A stretch of 64,000 nt of DNA from Turbatrix aceti (Eukaryota; Nematoda; Chromadorea; Rhabditida; Panagrolaimidae): NCBI GenBank assembly GCA_963969345.1, contig OZ017767.1:6476739-6540738 (forward strand), given 5' to 3'. This document shows, piece after piece, positions 1-12,759 of this stretch (positions are counted from its first letter, which is position 1; every line of letters starts with the position of its first letter). Below the pieces are notes generated by a model. The model was not told where the DNA came from, searched no databases, and saw only the letters and a program-made list of their open reading frames with translations. Made by a program: the position numbers and the translations under genes.

Positions 1-1
1 T

Positions 2-400
2 GGCATCGAAAAAGGCGACGGTTGTCTGCCATTTGTAAATGAATTCATGCAGATCGCCTACGGCAACTGCGTCAAGCGAGCCGATCAACGGACCTGGGAT
101 GCATGGGGCCGTGAATTTGAATCCGGCCTCACCGGCGGAAAAATCAATCTCTTCCGTGCATCGAAGGAAACCTGTCGCATGGTTCAGGAACGCGAACAAT
201 GCGGACAGCTTCGACGCGCTGTTTCCGAGTGTGATATCATTTCATCCATCCAAATTGCGATGAACATGCAGCGTGCCATCGAACGCTGCGATCAGGTCGG
301 CGGCCTTATCGACCAGAATCCCGCCTCCATCATGAGCAGCATCAACGGTCTGATGGGTGGCGAGGTTACGCAGGGCCTCCTCAACAACTTCCTCGGCTAG
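2..400 (+). CDS. Cysteine-rich nematode protein, 3' end only
   Basis: The window opens inside this reading frame, which runs from base 2 to a TAG at 398-400 and gives the last 132 residues. I do not recognise the product. The visible part has regularly spaced cysteines (for example at GDGC, YGNC, KETC, EQC, SEC and ERC) and alternates with predicted helices, which is the pattern of small secreted nematode cysteine-helix proteins of the DUF19 kind. That comparison is by cysteine spacing only. The end of the protein is Gly/Asn/Leu-rich and cysteine-free. Codon use and GC content match the other host exons, and no stop interrupts the frame, so it is very likely coding. The start, any signal peptide and any upstream introns lie outside the window. 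Confidence 0.6.
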   Translation, partial: GIEKGDGCLPFVNEFMQIAYGNCVKRADQRTWDAWGREFESGLTGGKINLFRASKETCRMVQEREQCGQLRRAVSECDIISSIQIAMNMQRAIERCDQVGGLIDQNPASIMSSINGLMGGEVTQGLLNNFLG

Positions 401-3400
401 CCCCTCTTTTCTTGGGGCCTGTATCCTCCGTTCGCCATGCGGGTGTCGACTGCGCCGAGTCAGGCCAGTGCCCAATGCAATTTGGATCATTAGCACGTGC
501 AATGTGTTGTCTATCGTCTCTCAGGCGGCTGTACCATACTCGTACATATATTTATCGTTTCCTATACCCCTGCCACGGTGTATTGCCGAAGTAAATAGTG
601 GATTTTGGAGGTGTTGGTCGGAGAAAAAACAGCTGCGAGGAGCAGAAAATCGGACTAAAAATGCTAATCTCGGTGCTAGCTGCTCTTGCACTCTTTTTGA
701 AGCTGATTGAGCAGACAAGTGACCTTTTTTGTGGCAAAAACGAGCCGATTTGCGTCAAAAAATTTGAATATTGTGAAAAAAAAATTTTAAAAAAATTTTA
801 AAAATTGAAAATAACGCATAAAAAAGCACGATTTGATTACTTCGCAAATTTTTACTAATTTTTTTATCAGTTTGGTTTCCATAAACATTTTTTTTCGATA
901 AAATTCTTTTATAAATCATTTTGTTGATTTTTAAATACGATTTTTGATTTTTAAAAATTTTTTTTAATTTTTTTGCATTGTTAAATTTTAGTCCCGGGCT
1001 TACAAAAAAGTCGGTTTGTTGAAAGTCTTGATTTGCTAATGCATACATACATACCTCAGCGTGCCAGCCGCGCGATGGCGTAACGAAGTAGCAATTCATC
1101 CGGCTGCCGACCCGACCCTATCGAACAGCAGCCGCGCAAGCGATCAGCTGCAAGGTCGGTCGAGTCGAGACTGTTTCTCGACGGTCGCGATCGCGAGCCA
1201 GCCACAAACCGGCACGAGGTGACGCGACGCCGCTGCCGCGGCAAGGCGAATCGGTGTTCGGCTGTCTGGCGGCGTGCCAACCGGCGCGCGCGTCCCGTCC
1301 CGTCCCCTGTCCTCCGCATCCGGTTTGGACTCGACTCGATGGCTGCCTCGACCGGCTCTCGACTGTGGTGCAATTGAAATTTCTTGCCCAGGTCCGGGCC
1401 GTGTTAACAAACGATCTTTCCAGGAAATAGGGTTGTTTCTCGCTTCTCGCTTACAAACACTTTTTTTTTTTCACATCAACACCGTCGTTCCTGCTCTACG
1501 TGATCGCAGGCATCTTTTTTTTTCTGCATCTGTCGTTCGTGGCTGATTTACGGCCCCCATCCTACTACGCAGAGTTTTTTGTAAGGCCAAAAATCAACGC
1601 TGCCGACGCTACACGTAACAAGTTTTGAACGGACGCTATCGCTCTCCTTCCGGCGACGACTGACTCGACTGTTCTGTTGCATCGAACCACCCCACCTCTG
1701 TCTCCGGTTCCTCTGGCCGACCTGTTCTTTGTTCCCTGCAGTTTTGCAGCAGTTATTTATTTATTTTTAGGGGCGTTGGTAGCGATTGTTTCCATTTGAT
1801 TTGGTCTCTGGGGTTTGTTCAGTTCCAACGTTCGAACCAACCAGACCTCAAAAAACGCGTTCTCATCTTCGGCCTCGATTTTTTTTTTTTACGTGGACGA
1901 CTACAACGCCAAATTGTAGCCCATTACAGTGCGACCTATATTCATTCCCCGATGACCAACCACGTAGTAGTACAACTTTGCTTTTTGTTCGTTCGCCGGG
2001 CAGCACGGAATGAATGAAGGCGTATTTGTTCTGTACGTCGGAATTTTTTTTGTTAAGGAAAAAAACACGGCTGTCCCATTGCCAGCTTCTATTGTTGTCC
2101 AGTTTCTATTTTCGCCCGCAAGTCCGGTTGTTTACCATTGGCGTGGCCAGCGGGTCTGTTGTGTTATCACCTAGATATTTGCCATCCATTTGCCATTCGT
2201 AATCTCGTCCGACGTAGTTCGTAGCTCGCAAGAGCCAAGAAAACGGCCCGAACGTAATTCTTTGCTGACTACGGCTTGTTTTGATTAATTTCCCCCACCT
2301 TCAAGCCCGTCGGTCGGCGAACAAAACAACCAAGTCCGACTGACTTTTTCATGCCTGCCCCCCGGCCAAGGCGAACAGTCGAGAATGGCACTGTGCCAAG
2401 TCTCGTAACGCGCGCGCGCGTTGCGTTGCGTCTGGCCAGCCAGCCAGCTGCTGTCCTGTGAAAGAAAGGTGTCTGCTTTATTTTTGTCGGGCGAGACGGG
2501 ACGGTCACTTTTATCATTTTTATTATACGCGGCGGCCTGGATTGGATGGAAAAGTGCTCCTGCGCACGCAGTCTGCCCTTGTACGCCCCATCCCGGCTCT
2601 CCTGGCCATCCCCGCCCGGTAAGCAGGATTTGACGTCTCGGGAAATCAAAGCGGCTTATACTGTAGCATTCTCATCCAACACGTGCGACCATGGCTACGG
2701 CAGGGGACTGAAAAGTGCAATGCACTTGGTTGGCAGCGCCTTTATGCCCGGATTTAGCCAGACATACGCAAGAAGAAAAAAAAATTGAACAGAGTGACGT
2801 TCTCGTTGGCGACAACGCTGATAACGTTCTGGTATGCAGGCTGGCCAGGTGCAAAGAAACGTGTACTTTTTTACGACTGTGCTGGACTTTGGTTTTTGGT
2901 TTCAAATTTTTTTGGTCTTAAAATTATGCTCTTGGCCTCGGCGTGTTTTGTTTTGTTTTGTGTTCTCTGCTCTGCGCCGGTTTAGAACGACCTTCGTGGC
3001 TGGCGGCTCACGTTCTTCCTGCTGCTGGTGGTGCTGGCGTTGTACCTTTGTCTCAGGTGTTGACAGACGGCGGCGCCGCGCTGGGTGTCTGCCAGCCGGG
3101 TTTTTTTGTTGTCCTTTTGAGACGGTCAGCGAAGAGACGACAGACACCTTTTTTTCGTTGCACGGACGCTGCTGACGGGATTTCGACACTCTAGCCAGCC
3201 GCGGCAGGGACCGCTCTTCTTCGTAGCATAGTTTTCGTTTCGGCACGCATCCGCATCGTGTGCCGAAACGCCAGGATTTTTTGAGTCAGGGCCCGATGCA
3301 TCGAGGACGTTCTTCTTTCCTTTTTAACACAACAACGCAGACACACGCTGCCGCCGTCGCCGCCGCCGCTGCCGTCCCCTCGGGTTGCTCGCCAGATAGA

Positions 3401-3650
3401 TCCACGACCGACCGCGGTCCGCGACAAAAAGAACTCCACCTCCTCCCTGCGCTGCAGCCAGCCGGGTGGCCCCTGCGGTCTTTCAATTTCGCAAAACGCA
3501 GCGGCCGCGGCGGCTGCCTGCGTGTTCGTCTGTCCGGACTCCTCTCCGGAGTCGGTTGTTGGTTGCTGGTTGCGTGTCCCCCCCTCCGACGCACTGCATG
3601 CGCCTTTGCCTCAATGGACGAAAAAGAGCGCGCGCGCGCGTCGAATGAAT
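401..3650. other. Gene-poor stretch, no supported gene
   Basis: Bases 401-600 are the probable 3' UTR of the preceding gene. Bases 770-1000 are strongly AT-rich with long A and T runs. From about 1060 to 3650 the DNA is GC-rich and broken by T(8-11) runs. Short open frames occur on both strands but none has matching splice signals or a protein-like composition. I see no RNA gene. It may be upstream regulatory sequence. Confidence 0.5.
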
Positions 3651-4509
3651 CGTGTTCAAAAAAAGGCCCTGAAGCCAGTAATAGAGTTTTTTGCTTACGG
3701 TCACTTGGGTAGGCTTAGGCATGTCCCAGAGATTGTTATAAGCCATCGGCGGTCATTGTCGGATTTTTTTGTGCAATGTTACAGACATTGGAAGAACATG
3801 AAATTTCCTGAGACTGTAACTCACCAGAACATCTGTGAATTTTTGAAAATCGAACGTAACTTTTTTCATTACGTCTATAAGAAGCAAATTACGTGAGATG
3901 TGCCGTAGCATTATAGTAGTATGCGAGATCGAACCCAAAATAGAATACGTGCTTCATAATGCGCACGCGCCTATTGTCGTATATGAAAAAAACGTTCATT
4001 ATTGCGTTCCTTCTGCTGGTACTTGCATATCAGAAAGCAAAATGAATATAAAAAATGAAAAAGAACCAAAGAAATCAGATGGATAAGAAAAGATACACTC
4101 TCTTAGATTCCGACTTTTGGCTAAAATTCATTCGCTGCAGGAACATCGAATAGAGCTTTTTTTCTGCTTTTCTTCAAAATTCTCCCTTGTTGTTCACCGC
4201 GCGTGCGCATTTTTTATCATTTTGCGTTCGATCTCGCATACTACTATAATGCTACGGCACATCTCACGTAATTTGCTTCTTATAGACGTAATGAAAAAAG
4301 TTACGTTCGATTTTCAAAAATTCACAGATGTTCTGGTGAGTTACAGTCTCAGGAAATTTCATGTTCTTCCAATGTCTGTAACATTGCACAAAAAAATCCG
4401 ACAATGACCGCCGATGGCTTATAACAATCTCTGGGACATGCCTAAGCCTACCCAAGTGACCGTAAGCAAAAAACTCTATTACTGGCTTCAGGGCCTTTTT
4501 TTGAACACG
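3651..4509. mobile_element. Fold-back DNA transposon, copy A (non-autonomous)
   Basis: Two long arms are inverted copies of each other: about 3651-3935 and 4226-4509, roughly 285 bp each and nearly identical. The outer end reads CGTGTTCAAAAAAAGG. Short GC-alternating tracts (GCGCGCGCG) flank both ends, and TGCGCACGCGC-type tracts sit at the inner edges of the arms. The 290-bp middle has no reading frame worth calling. The same structure recurs at 37039-37905 with related arms and a related middle (both contain ATTCATTCGCTGCAGGAAC), so this is a dispersed family and not a one-off palindrome. I could not identify a convincing target-site duplication. The frames inside the arms are mirror images of each other and are not genes. 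Confidence 0.85.
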
Positions 4510-5801
4510 ACACCTTCAAAAAAATGCACGCGCGCGCTCGATTGAGCAGAAATAAGGCGAAAGCGCATGCAGTGCCGACGACGACGACGCCGCCGCTCTC
4601 CCCCTCACGCCGCAGCGCAGCGACATTCGTTCGTCAGTCGGACGCGTCCGGGGGCTCTGGGTGGTTGGCAAGCCGCCAAGTGGTGCCCCGCGGCTTGGCT
4701 GTCGTCGTCGTTCATTTTCAACGAAAAGCAAGCAGCCAGCGGCTGCGGCTGCGGCCGGCCGCGGCGATGCGATGCGGTCCGTCGTGTGGTGTGCTAGTCC
4801 CCCTTCTGTGCTCGCTCTCGGAAAAGAGGGGGGGGGGGGGAAGGAGCTGTAAAAGCGTCCAGCCAGCCAGCAGCAACGCCAGCGCCAGCGCCAGTAGTCG
4901 CGTCGCGTCTGCTGCACCGCCCGCCCGCTCGCTCGCCTTGCTTGCTGCTTGCTTACACCACCACCACCATCGCCAGCAGCACCAGCACCAGCGCCAGCAG
5001 CTCCAACAGCCACCACGCACGCGCGTTTTTGTTATCATTGTGTTTTTTTTTTCTATACACACTGTTCCACCCTTGTTTTCCGTCATTTTTTTTTCTTCTT
5101 CGGGTTCTTCAACGCATGAGCCCCTGCGCGCGCGTACACGATTCGGGTTGGATCGATCGTCCGCGCATGCTCCTGCGCAATCAAATTGAATCTCGCGACT
5201 ACTGTTTTCTGTTTTCTTACGTGCCCCGGCGTTCGGGATTTTGCAAAAATCGCTTGTTACTTGACCACTCACATTTTTCGATGCGAGACGAAATCATCCG
5301 TACGCGATGCGATCGCTCTCAAAAATTCTTCCACCTTTCCTTTCCACCTGTCCGTGCTCATTTTTTTGAGCACCTTTCAAATCGATTTCAAAAAGTTTAA
5401 AAACACTTGCGCGTTTTGAAATTTGAAATTCTTGAAATGACGTTATTTTTTTTCTGGATGGCGAGTTGAATTCGTACATTCCTGCCTGTTTGTCGTTTTT
5501 TGCCATCCGGCAATTTTTTTCCGACCCGTTGAACGAAAGTGCGTTGTTAATCATCTTTTTCGTGATTTGATTGCCACTCCCGCGGCCCGGTAAAAAAACG
5601 ACTGGGACCTCCTGGCCGTCCCTGGCCCACGCATTCTTCGACGAGGAGGCGGATGGCTTAGATTAGTCATCGTGCTCTCTTGCGTTACTTTTTATCCAGG
5701 AGGTGTCCCCATGAATCATCTGTTTTGATCGTTTCTGGTACTCCTTATTCAATTCTTTGAGGCGTGTCTGACGCATTGTCCTGACGATGACTGTAAATAC
5801 A

Positions 5802-5811
5802 TATATAAAAG
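5802..5811 (+). promoter_or_regulatory. Candidate TATA box
   Basis: TATATAAAAG on the plus strand, about 30 bp upstream of a GC-rich block with a CAG acceptor and a downstream GTGAGT donor. It is listed because it is the best core-promoter match in this 7-kb gene-poor stretch. No gene has been firmly attached to it. Confidence 0.25.
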
Positions 5812-6366
5812 AGGATCAAGTTTTGCCCTGTTTCAGGCAATGACTCGACGATCCACGAGCACAGACGTCATCGGCTGCAGTCCGCGACGACGGCCCGGCG
5901 ACGATTTCACCCCACGGTGACCGTCTCCTCCTCCGACGCCGCCATCAGCGACTGCGCTATCGAATAGATGTAGTTTGGTGAGTTTTTGGTTGGCTTTCAT
6001 CAGTTGATTGTCCTTTTTTTTGGACTGACGCTGGCTGTACTACTCTGACAGGTGGTATGGGTTCAGCATGTTTATCAGTTTGATTAAGCGGTCAGACTCT
6101 GACGCCACAACTGTTCCACTTCTGCGTACAGTTGTTTTTTACATTTTTTTACGTTCTTTTACGATTTTTGGACGGTTTAAAACTGAAAAATGTTTTCTGG
6201 AACGTTTCTGGCCATTTTCTTGTTTCGAAATTCAAAGATTCTGGAAACAAAAACAATTTTCAAATTTTTGTTTCAGTGTTAGTGACTTCGACGAGCCTTA
6301 ACTACGGGTCAATTGAACTCATCCCTCTTCTCTCCTCTCTCTCGCCGCCCAAAGATCGTCTTGCGT

Positions 6367-6491
6367 ATGTATCGGCGTAGTAATTCTTCACCCGTTGACG
6401 AAGACACACTCGTCTCCCATCAGACCAACCAACCAACCACCACGTCGTACGGGTTGTCATTCGACGAATCATCGACCGCGTGTTTATCGTG
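6367..6491 (+). CDS. Candidate first coding exon, gene unknown
   Basis: From the ATG at 6367 a frame of about 41 residues (starting MYRRSNSSPVDEDTL) has a protein-like, Ser/Thr-rich composition unlike the surrounding T-rich DNA. It ends at a good donor, GTG followed by GTAAAC. It lies about 560 bp downstream of the TATATAAAAG box. I could not find a continuing exon between here and the next gene, so it might join a distant exon or be spurious. Confidence 0.22.
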
Positions 6492-7786
6492 GTAAACGTG
6501 GTATCTCCATTACCCAGTACCGCAAAGCTTTCCGTGTTTTTTTTTTATGTTTCAATGTTTTTTTTCTTTAAATATCTCTCCCGCTTGTTTTGGATGTTCC
6601 TGATTTGTCTGTCCACCGACTCCCACCCCCAAATCACCCCGACCCCATCACCCTGAAACAAAAAAGACGTGCCAATGAAGCACAGACGACGCGAGCCGAC
6701 CGCGCGCCGACATGCACGGGTTTTTGCAAATCGTCGTTCCAGGAGCCCTTATTTTACCGTAATTTTTTTCAAATCTATTCTATGGCTCCTGGGCGGCGGC
6801 GGAGGCTTGATCGGCTCCCGAGTCAGCTTCTGGATTGCACGTCTACCCCTCCTGAATCCCCCTCCGGCGTAGCAGTCAACCGATGAGTCACAGGTAGCTT
6901 CCACGAGGACACCGCTAAACTCAGGGCATTTTTTCCTTCCGGTCCAATTCAATTCAGCACCGGCACATTTTTGTTGTTTTTTTTTTGGTTGTTTTTGTTT
7001 GTTTATTTTCCAACTTCGAACAGTCTGCATGCGTGGAAGCTACCCTCTGACTGGTTGCCAACCTCGTCCTTTCCCCCTCTCTCTTCCCCGAGAAGTTCAC
7101 TCGTCGTCATCACCATCGTCGGCGCAGCAAAGACAGGACACAAAACACTGACGTCACTTGGTCGTCTTTCATTCAGACACAGAAATGTGTTGTTTCTCGG
7201 AACTTGTTCAAGAAGTTTTCGGTTTTTCTCCTCACTAAGAACTCACCTCTTTCTCTCTCACACTCTCGTTGTTTTGACTGTTACAGTACACCCGATTGTC
7301 TTTTGTGACCCACTCCGACTCCGACCCCCCAAACCATCCCCCAACCGAGCTCCGTAATCAGAAGTTTTTTTTTTAACGGAAGAGTTACGATATCCTAATT
7401 CTATCCAGCTTCTCCACACTGCCATGCAAACTTTGCGCCGGCTTTTTTTTTTCATGAATGAAATCGTGCGCTTTAGTTTCTTTTTCCCCTCGTTGCCCCG
7501 ATCGATCCCCTCTGTCTAGGTAACTAACCCCTTTCGAAAATCAAAGTCAAAAATCTCTTTTTGTAATTTTTTCGTTCATTTGGACGAGAATTTTTTTTTC
7601 AAAATTTTCTACTTTTTCCATCGATTCTCCGTTTTTCTCTGGTTCTCACGATTAGAAGACCTCTTTTCACCGACCGCTACGGCACAAATAAAGTTTGTAT
7701 GGCTTGTCGCAGGATATAACAGATTTATATGTACCTCAGAACACTTTTTACACCAAGTGGAAAATCTGACGGGAGCAGGTCAACGG

Positions 7787-10480
7787 TCAATGGTTGTTAG
7801 GAGCGTTGAGCGTCAAAAGGTTCGTCTTGATCTTGATGATCTTGCGTTCCTTCCTGACATCCGGTTTGTGCTCGACTGCCTTTTCGGCGAGGATAACAGC
7901 CTGTTGACAGTCATTTACAAGCCCCGGATCGTGGGTGCCAGATTCGACAAGGATTTGCGTCATTTTTTCGAGAATTGTCAGCAGACTTCGGTCATCTGCG
8001 ACGAGCCCGGCTCGTGCTTCGACCAGAAGATCGCCGTAATTATGCTTAGCTAAGGCGTAAAAGTGCCTTTGAAGTACGACATCAGATGTGATTCTCGCAG
8101 CGTACCAGTACGCTTCGGCCCTCATGATGAGGTAGGCGAGCCGAGTGTAGAGCTCATCAACGACGACCACCTGCTCCAGGGCGCGTTGATAGCATCGGTA
8201 ATTATCAACAATGTCCCGCTCCAACATTTTGGCTTCTGGAACCGTCATTGCCTGTCTACGAAGTCGACGGAGTTCGCGTTCGCGTTCAATGACGAAACGG
8301 CAGTGATCATTTTTGAGCAAAAACAGTTCCGGCCAATCTGAAAGTTTTTATGAAGCGTAAAAAGATATCAAAAGACGTTCAAACCAAGAGGCTGTTTTTG
8401 TCGGATCTTGCGGAGAACAACGGTTAGCACGTCGATGTCCACGGGCGGCGACATGAACGAGTCCGCTGCAAAAAAGGTTTATCTTCAGCAAATTATCGTG
8501 TTCCATGGTTCCCTCCGATTTAGAAAGTAGTTCCCAATCATAAACTTTGTCACCTGAGCGCTGCATCCTCTGCACCATGTCGAACGGGTTTGGTGTTGAT
8601 TTTCTCCGTCGGGGGCAACAGGCTGCGTCAAGGACAAAAACCGTTCGATAACGATGTTTTGATAGCGGTGATTGAATCCAAAAAACCCGTTTTCAATCAA
8701 AAATGCCTACCAGAAGCTCGAGGACTTGAAGAAAAGCCGCTTTCCCCGCTGCCATCACCTTCGCTGTCGACAGAAATGCGTCTGGACGAAGACAAAGGTT
8801 GAGACTTCCCCAGAGGCTGAGACTTGCTTGCCTGAAATCTGCGATTCGTGGGTGGTCCGCCGCCAGCGGCCTGGAAGCCAGAAAATGGGCCGATTTCCGG
8901 CTCGATGGTGAGCAGGTTTTCGATTTTGATAGTTGCCTGCTGCAATGAAAACAATACGAGAATTACAGTACAAAAATTATTTACAAGACGAAGAATTACG
9001 GTACCTTGGAATCGTCCTTGAGTCGAAAGATACGCTGCCAGTAGTGCTTCATAGGGTGGTCGGTAGCGTCGACGTATTCCGTGTGATCGAAAGCCTTCTG
9101 CGGATCGTCGAAGTATGCCAAGATAAATCTCTCGACCAGGGGGATGACGTGAGCGGGTGTATCCTAAACGAAGCCATTAATCAATCAGGCATGCACCGTT
9201 ATCCCAAAAACCACTCCCTCCCTCCCTCGGCCGTCGTCGTGGTCGTGGTCGTGGTCGCGATGGCAATAAAAAAAAAGACTAATTTATGAAGCTGCTCCCG
9301 GCCCGTCCACAAAAACGAGTTTCTTTGTTTTTTTGCAAACAAAAAGATGTCAAGCAATTTGAAAAGCAGTGATACAACGGAAACACGCTTTTGCCAGGTG
9401 GAAGAGGGCAAAAAAAAAGAAGAATAGCAAGCAAGCATCTGGGCAGGCAATCTTGCTCATCACGGGCAATTTGTGATTTGTTGGAGAGAATACTGTCTGT
9501 CCTGCATGCGGGCAAAGAAATCAGACAACTTTTTTGTGAATGGATCCGATGCAATTATCACTTTTTATCATTCATTACCCAATGACGCGAAAAAGGCGTT
9601 GATCGGGTGTCTAGCTTTACTGATATCCTCATTCTCATTTCTCACGGCTTGGCTTTTTTGCCTTTTTTTCATAAACGATCCTCTGATCTGGTTTATAAAT
9701 AAATTATTGTTCCAAGCGAAGGAATGGAAAGACCCCCCACGCAAAAGAAGCTCGTTTTGCTATAATTTGTTAACATCAAATTTGTGAACAAGGCGGTTTA
9801 AAAATGAGGAGCTTGCCACCTTTGAACGCTAAAAATAAATTTTCAGCTGAAATAAAGCAACAATGCAAAAAAAAGCAAAAAAATCACTCAAAAGACCCTG
9901 CCGCTAATTAATTAGGGCCACTGGCAGCAGAATTAAATATTTTTATCACGGATAACAGAAACCCCCAAAATGCAAATAAATGTACTGTCACTGGATGAAA
10001 GCGTGTCTTGGCCATCAGTGGAGCACATTTGTGTTCTTACCTCTCTTCCCCGAGGGCAAAAAGACAGAATACGAATAAAGTGGAGGAAATTGGGTGGAGT
10101 TGCGTGATCAGCGAAAGCAGTGAATCACTTTCCCATCATCCTGCCTGGCCTGCGGGGGTCTATTAACACGCAAAGAAACCTCAACAAACCTGTAAAATTG
10201 AGTTTAGATTGCCACTGCTTTTCCGAGGCGGATTCTGGGACACCGGAGAAAACTTCCTCCCCGCGTCTGGATCCTGACCAAAACGACGAAAAGTAAACTG
10301 CGAAGCGCGGGTGGTCGCCGATGTACCTGTCGTCTCGTCAGGTGACTGCCGATGCACGGGAAGCGTTGGCGGCGGCTGATAGATCGCGTCGTCTTCCGTA
10401 GCAGCAGCCGACGGCAGAGAAGTGTCTACAAAAATTTGCCAAGACCCGGACAGAGCTTCGGAAGGCCGGTTGGCGGCCAT
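7787..10480 (-). CDS. Unrecognised conserved-looking protein, six exons
   Basis: I assembled six exons with continuous phase: 10190-10480, 9005-9163, 8711-8939, 8554-8622, 8385-8465 and 7787-8337, giving 459 residues. The product is not recognised. Residues 1-97 are Ser/Pro/Thr-rich and probably disordered. Residues 98-150 form a compact, well-structured-looking segment (PAHVIPLVERF...HYWQRIFRL). Residues 150-250 are again Gly/Ser-rich, and the last ~180 residues are strongly helical (many Arg, Glu, Leu, Ala), with alternating pattern suggesting a helical bundle or repeat. No signal peptide or membrane segment is visible, so it is probably cytosolic or nuclear. The start is placed at 10480 because a TTTAG acceptor lies just upstream, as for a trans-spliced mRNA. 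Intron 1 (9164-10189) is about 1 kb; the others are 70-160 bp. Confidence 0.65.
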
Positions 10481-10841
10481 GGGAAGAATATAAACTAAAC
10501 TAAACTAAACGGGGGAAAAATGAACACGCGGGGAGGAGAGAGGGGATGCGCAGTCCATGGATAGCGGTTTTTTTTGGACACCACCGTGGTGCACTTTCAC
10601 TTGATAATCAGAGGCAACTGCCCGCGAAATAAACAAGTTTTTGACCGGGGATTTGTGCAGGTCCGGAGGACAGCAAAGTAAATATTTAGGTCACCAACGA
10701 GGCTCGCACGCAAGCTCGCTCATGAGCACGGGACGGCGGATAACGCACTCCGACGAGATCCGCCGGAGATGATATCCGCCTGGGAAGCAGCAGGAGAGGA
10801 GGCAAATCACTCGCATCTCATGTGAATGCACAAACGGTCAG

Positions 10842-11931
10842 TTAATTGGTCAACGATGGGAAAGAAAGAAATGCGAAATGCCTCTGCGCGAACATGCACA
10901 CCTGTACACCTGTCAGCGCGTAAAAGCCTATGTAGATGCGTGCAATTGGGGAAACCTGTGGAGCGGAAATATGCAGAAATGCTTTTTTTCTGGTGCCCAT
11001 CAGCTTAGCTGGGAATAATGAATAAACGAACGGATTTAATAGATCAAAAAAAAACTCACCAGCAGGTTCAGGTTCTGGTTTGGATTCTGTGTAATCACGT
11101 TCTCGGGTTGGGGTTGTGTCAGAATGAGGATATTCTTCCAGAAGAGAAGAGTCGAAGGATATGAGTCTCTTTGTAGGCGATCTCTGCCCCGGCCCCGGCC
11201 CCGGCCCCGGCCCCGACCCCGGAGTCGTAGTCGTCGTTGTCGTCCTGCGATGATGCTCCACGGTTTCATGAAGTCCATGGGACACAATATGATGAAACTC
11301 TTCCGGATACGCATAAATGTACCGCATCTTCGGTACGACGTTGACGTTGACGTTGCCCTGTGCCACCGACGCAGACTTGGACCTCCAACGAGGAGGCTGC
11401 CGGAGTGGAGACGTCGTGAACACCTCGCTTCCTTCACTCGGTGACACGACGCAGGACTTGGCAGGAACGTCGGGTGGCCTGCTGACTGGCAGAACAGGTT
11501 TGGACTCCGATTTTGTCTCTGACCTAAAATTGGACCGAATTATCTGGTTTTTAAACGCACACTCGAACCGGTAAAGTTCATCGCGGCCGAGAATAAGCAA
11601 GTTGTTGGGGTCGTTTTTGTCTTTGTTTTTGTTTTTTGGTCGGAATTCTTGGACGAGTTCGTGGTAATTATTCGCGAATTTTTCGGCGGTTCGGTGGGAC
11701 AACGGGATTGTGTTTACTTGAATTGGCGATGGAACGCTGCTGAGTTCTTCTTCGAGGTAGTCCTGAAATGAAAAATGAATGAGTTTTTGAACTTTCAAGA
11801 AGTTTACAAACCGGAGATCGAAAAGCAGGAAATAAAGTTGCGTCTCGGCCGTTTTTGTCTATGTACGACATGTGCCGAACGTATCCCTTGTTTTTGGGAA
11901 TCGCGGCGAGTTTTTGGTAGTCCTTGACCAT
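10842..11931 (-). CDS. Unrecognised low-complexity protein, 3' part unresolved
   Basis: Exon 1 is 11812-11931 (40 residues) and joins in phase to a long second exon, 11060-11762, through a GTTTGT donor and a TTTCAG acceptor. The protein begins with a short ordered segment, then a region with Lys/Asn/Asp repeats, a helix-prone DELYRFECAFKNQ stretch, and a disordered tail containing seven Thr residues followed by alternating Gly-Pro (11183-11215 in the DNA, a GGCCCC-type repeat). After 11060 there is a GGTGAG donor; I could not fix the terminal exon, which should lie between about 10842 and 11000. One in-phase option starts after an acceptor near 11005. No family is recognised. The 361-bp gap to the next minus-strand gene would fit a short intergenic region or an operon. 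Confidence 0.5.
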
Positions 11932-12759
11932 TTTAACGGATTTTCTAAGCGTTGGACGTCTTCAACGGGTTCTACAACGGGTACCAATAGAAATTGAAGT
12001 GATCAAGTGCGTTGACGAGTGTTAGATCACCGCTAGGCGTGCCAGTACTGCTACGCAACGATCGGTGAGTGCGAGATGATGCGCCTTGCATCCATCCTAT
12101 CAATGTTTGCTTCAAGTTGGTTGTCATCTTGTCAAACGAAGGAGTGCCCCCCATACTTTCCCTTCCCCGTCGGCGTAACAGGACAGGACAATCGTCGCAG
12201 CGCAGCGGACGGCGGCATTGTGTCAATGTTGTCTCGTGCTTTTTGACAACAACCAACGCCATCCATCCCTCACCTGGTCGGTAACACGCGTACACGTATG
12301 TATCGCAAATTTGATATGTATCACGAAATAAAAGTCCTGATACAAGTTTTCTTTGTGCGGGGCGTTCTCTCTTTTTTTTTTGCTCTCTTTGGCAAATATG
12401 AGACGCTTCTTTTTTTGTCATCTTTGTCGTTGTCGTACTTCGTTGGCGATTTCGGTTTTTTTTCCTTATTTGTCATCTTTCCCGGTAAATAACCAACACG
12501 GTTGTTCACTGCTCGACTTGCGGAAGGAAGCCCCTTCTTGCCCACGCTTTCTCAGGAGCAACATCAAAATTCAAAAAACACCCAAAAACAAAACAACAAA
12601 TTTTGGAAACATGAAAACATTCGTTTTTTGCTGAATTGCACTTTTGAGTTCCAAAAAAAATTTAAAATGCAGAGTTCAAATTTTTTATTATTATTTTTAA
12701 GCTCCCCCGGAGCCGCCAAATTTCACGTTATGTACAGTTTACAACAACTACAGTATACT
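11932..12759. other. Intergenic, no supported gene
   Basis: Upstream region of the 11.9-kb gene and downstream region of the chemoreceptor. It contains a TGTATG/TATGTATCG cluster near 12290-12320 and several T runs. A short GC-rich patch at 12000-12280 is open on both strands but lacks supporting splice signals. Nothing else is visible. Confidence 0.4.

Larger units (their letters stand above)
4510..7786. other. Gene-poor stretch with candidate promoter and exon
   Basis: Bases 4560-5030 are GC-rich with CAG/CCA/GCC-type low complexity. A TATATAAAAG box lies at 5802-5811. Bases 5838-5980 form a GC-rich block bounded by a TTTCAG acceptor and a GTGAGT donor, but no frame across it is convincing, so it may be a non-coding exon. 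A candidate coding exon at 6367-6491 is listed separately. The rest (6500-7780) is T-rich with no supported gene. Confidence 0.4.

Noticed and set aside
3753..4455. Mirror-image 60-96-codon frames
   Set aside because: They lie in the two arms of the fold-back element and encode the same peptides from inverted copies.
4524..5272. Long overlapping frames on both strands (up to 221 codons)
   Set aside because: They result from GC-rich CAG/GCC low complexity. The translations are Ala/Arg/His/Trp runs, and neither strand has supporting signals.
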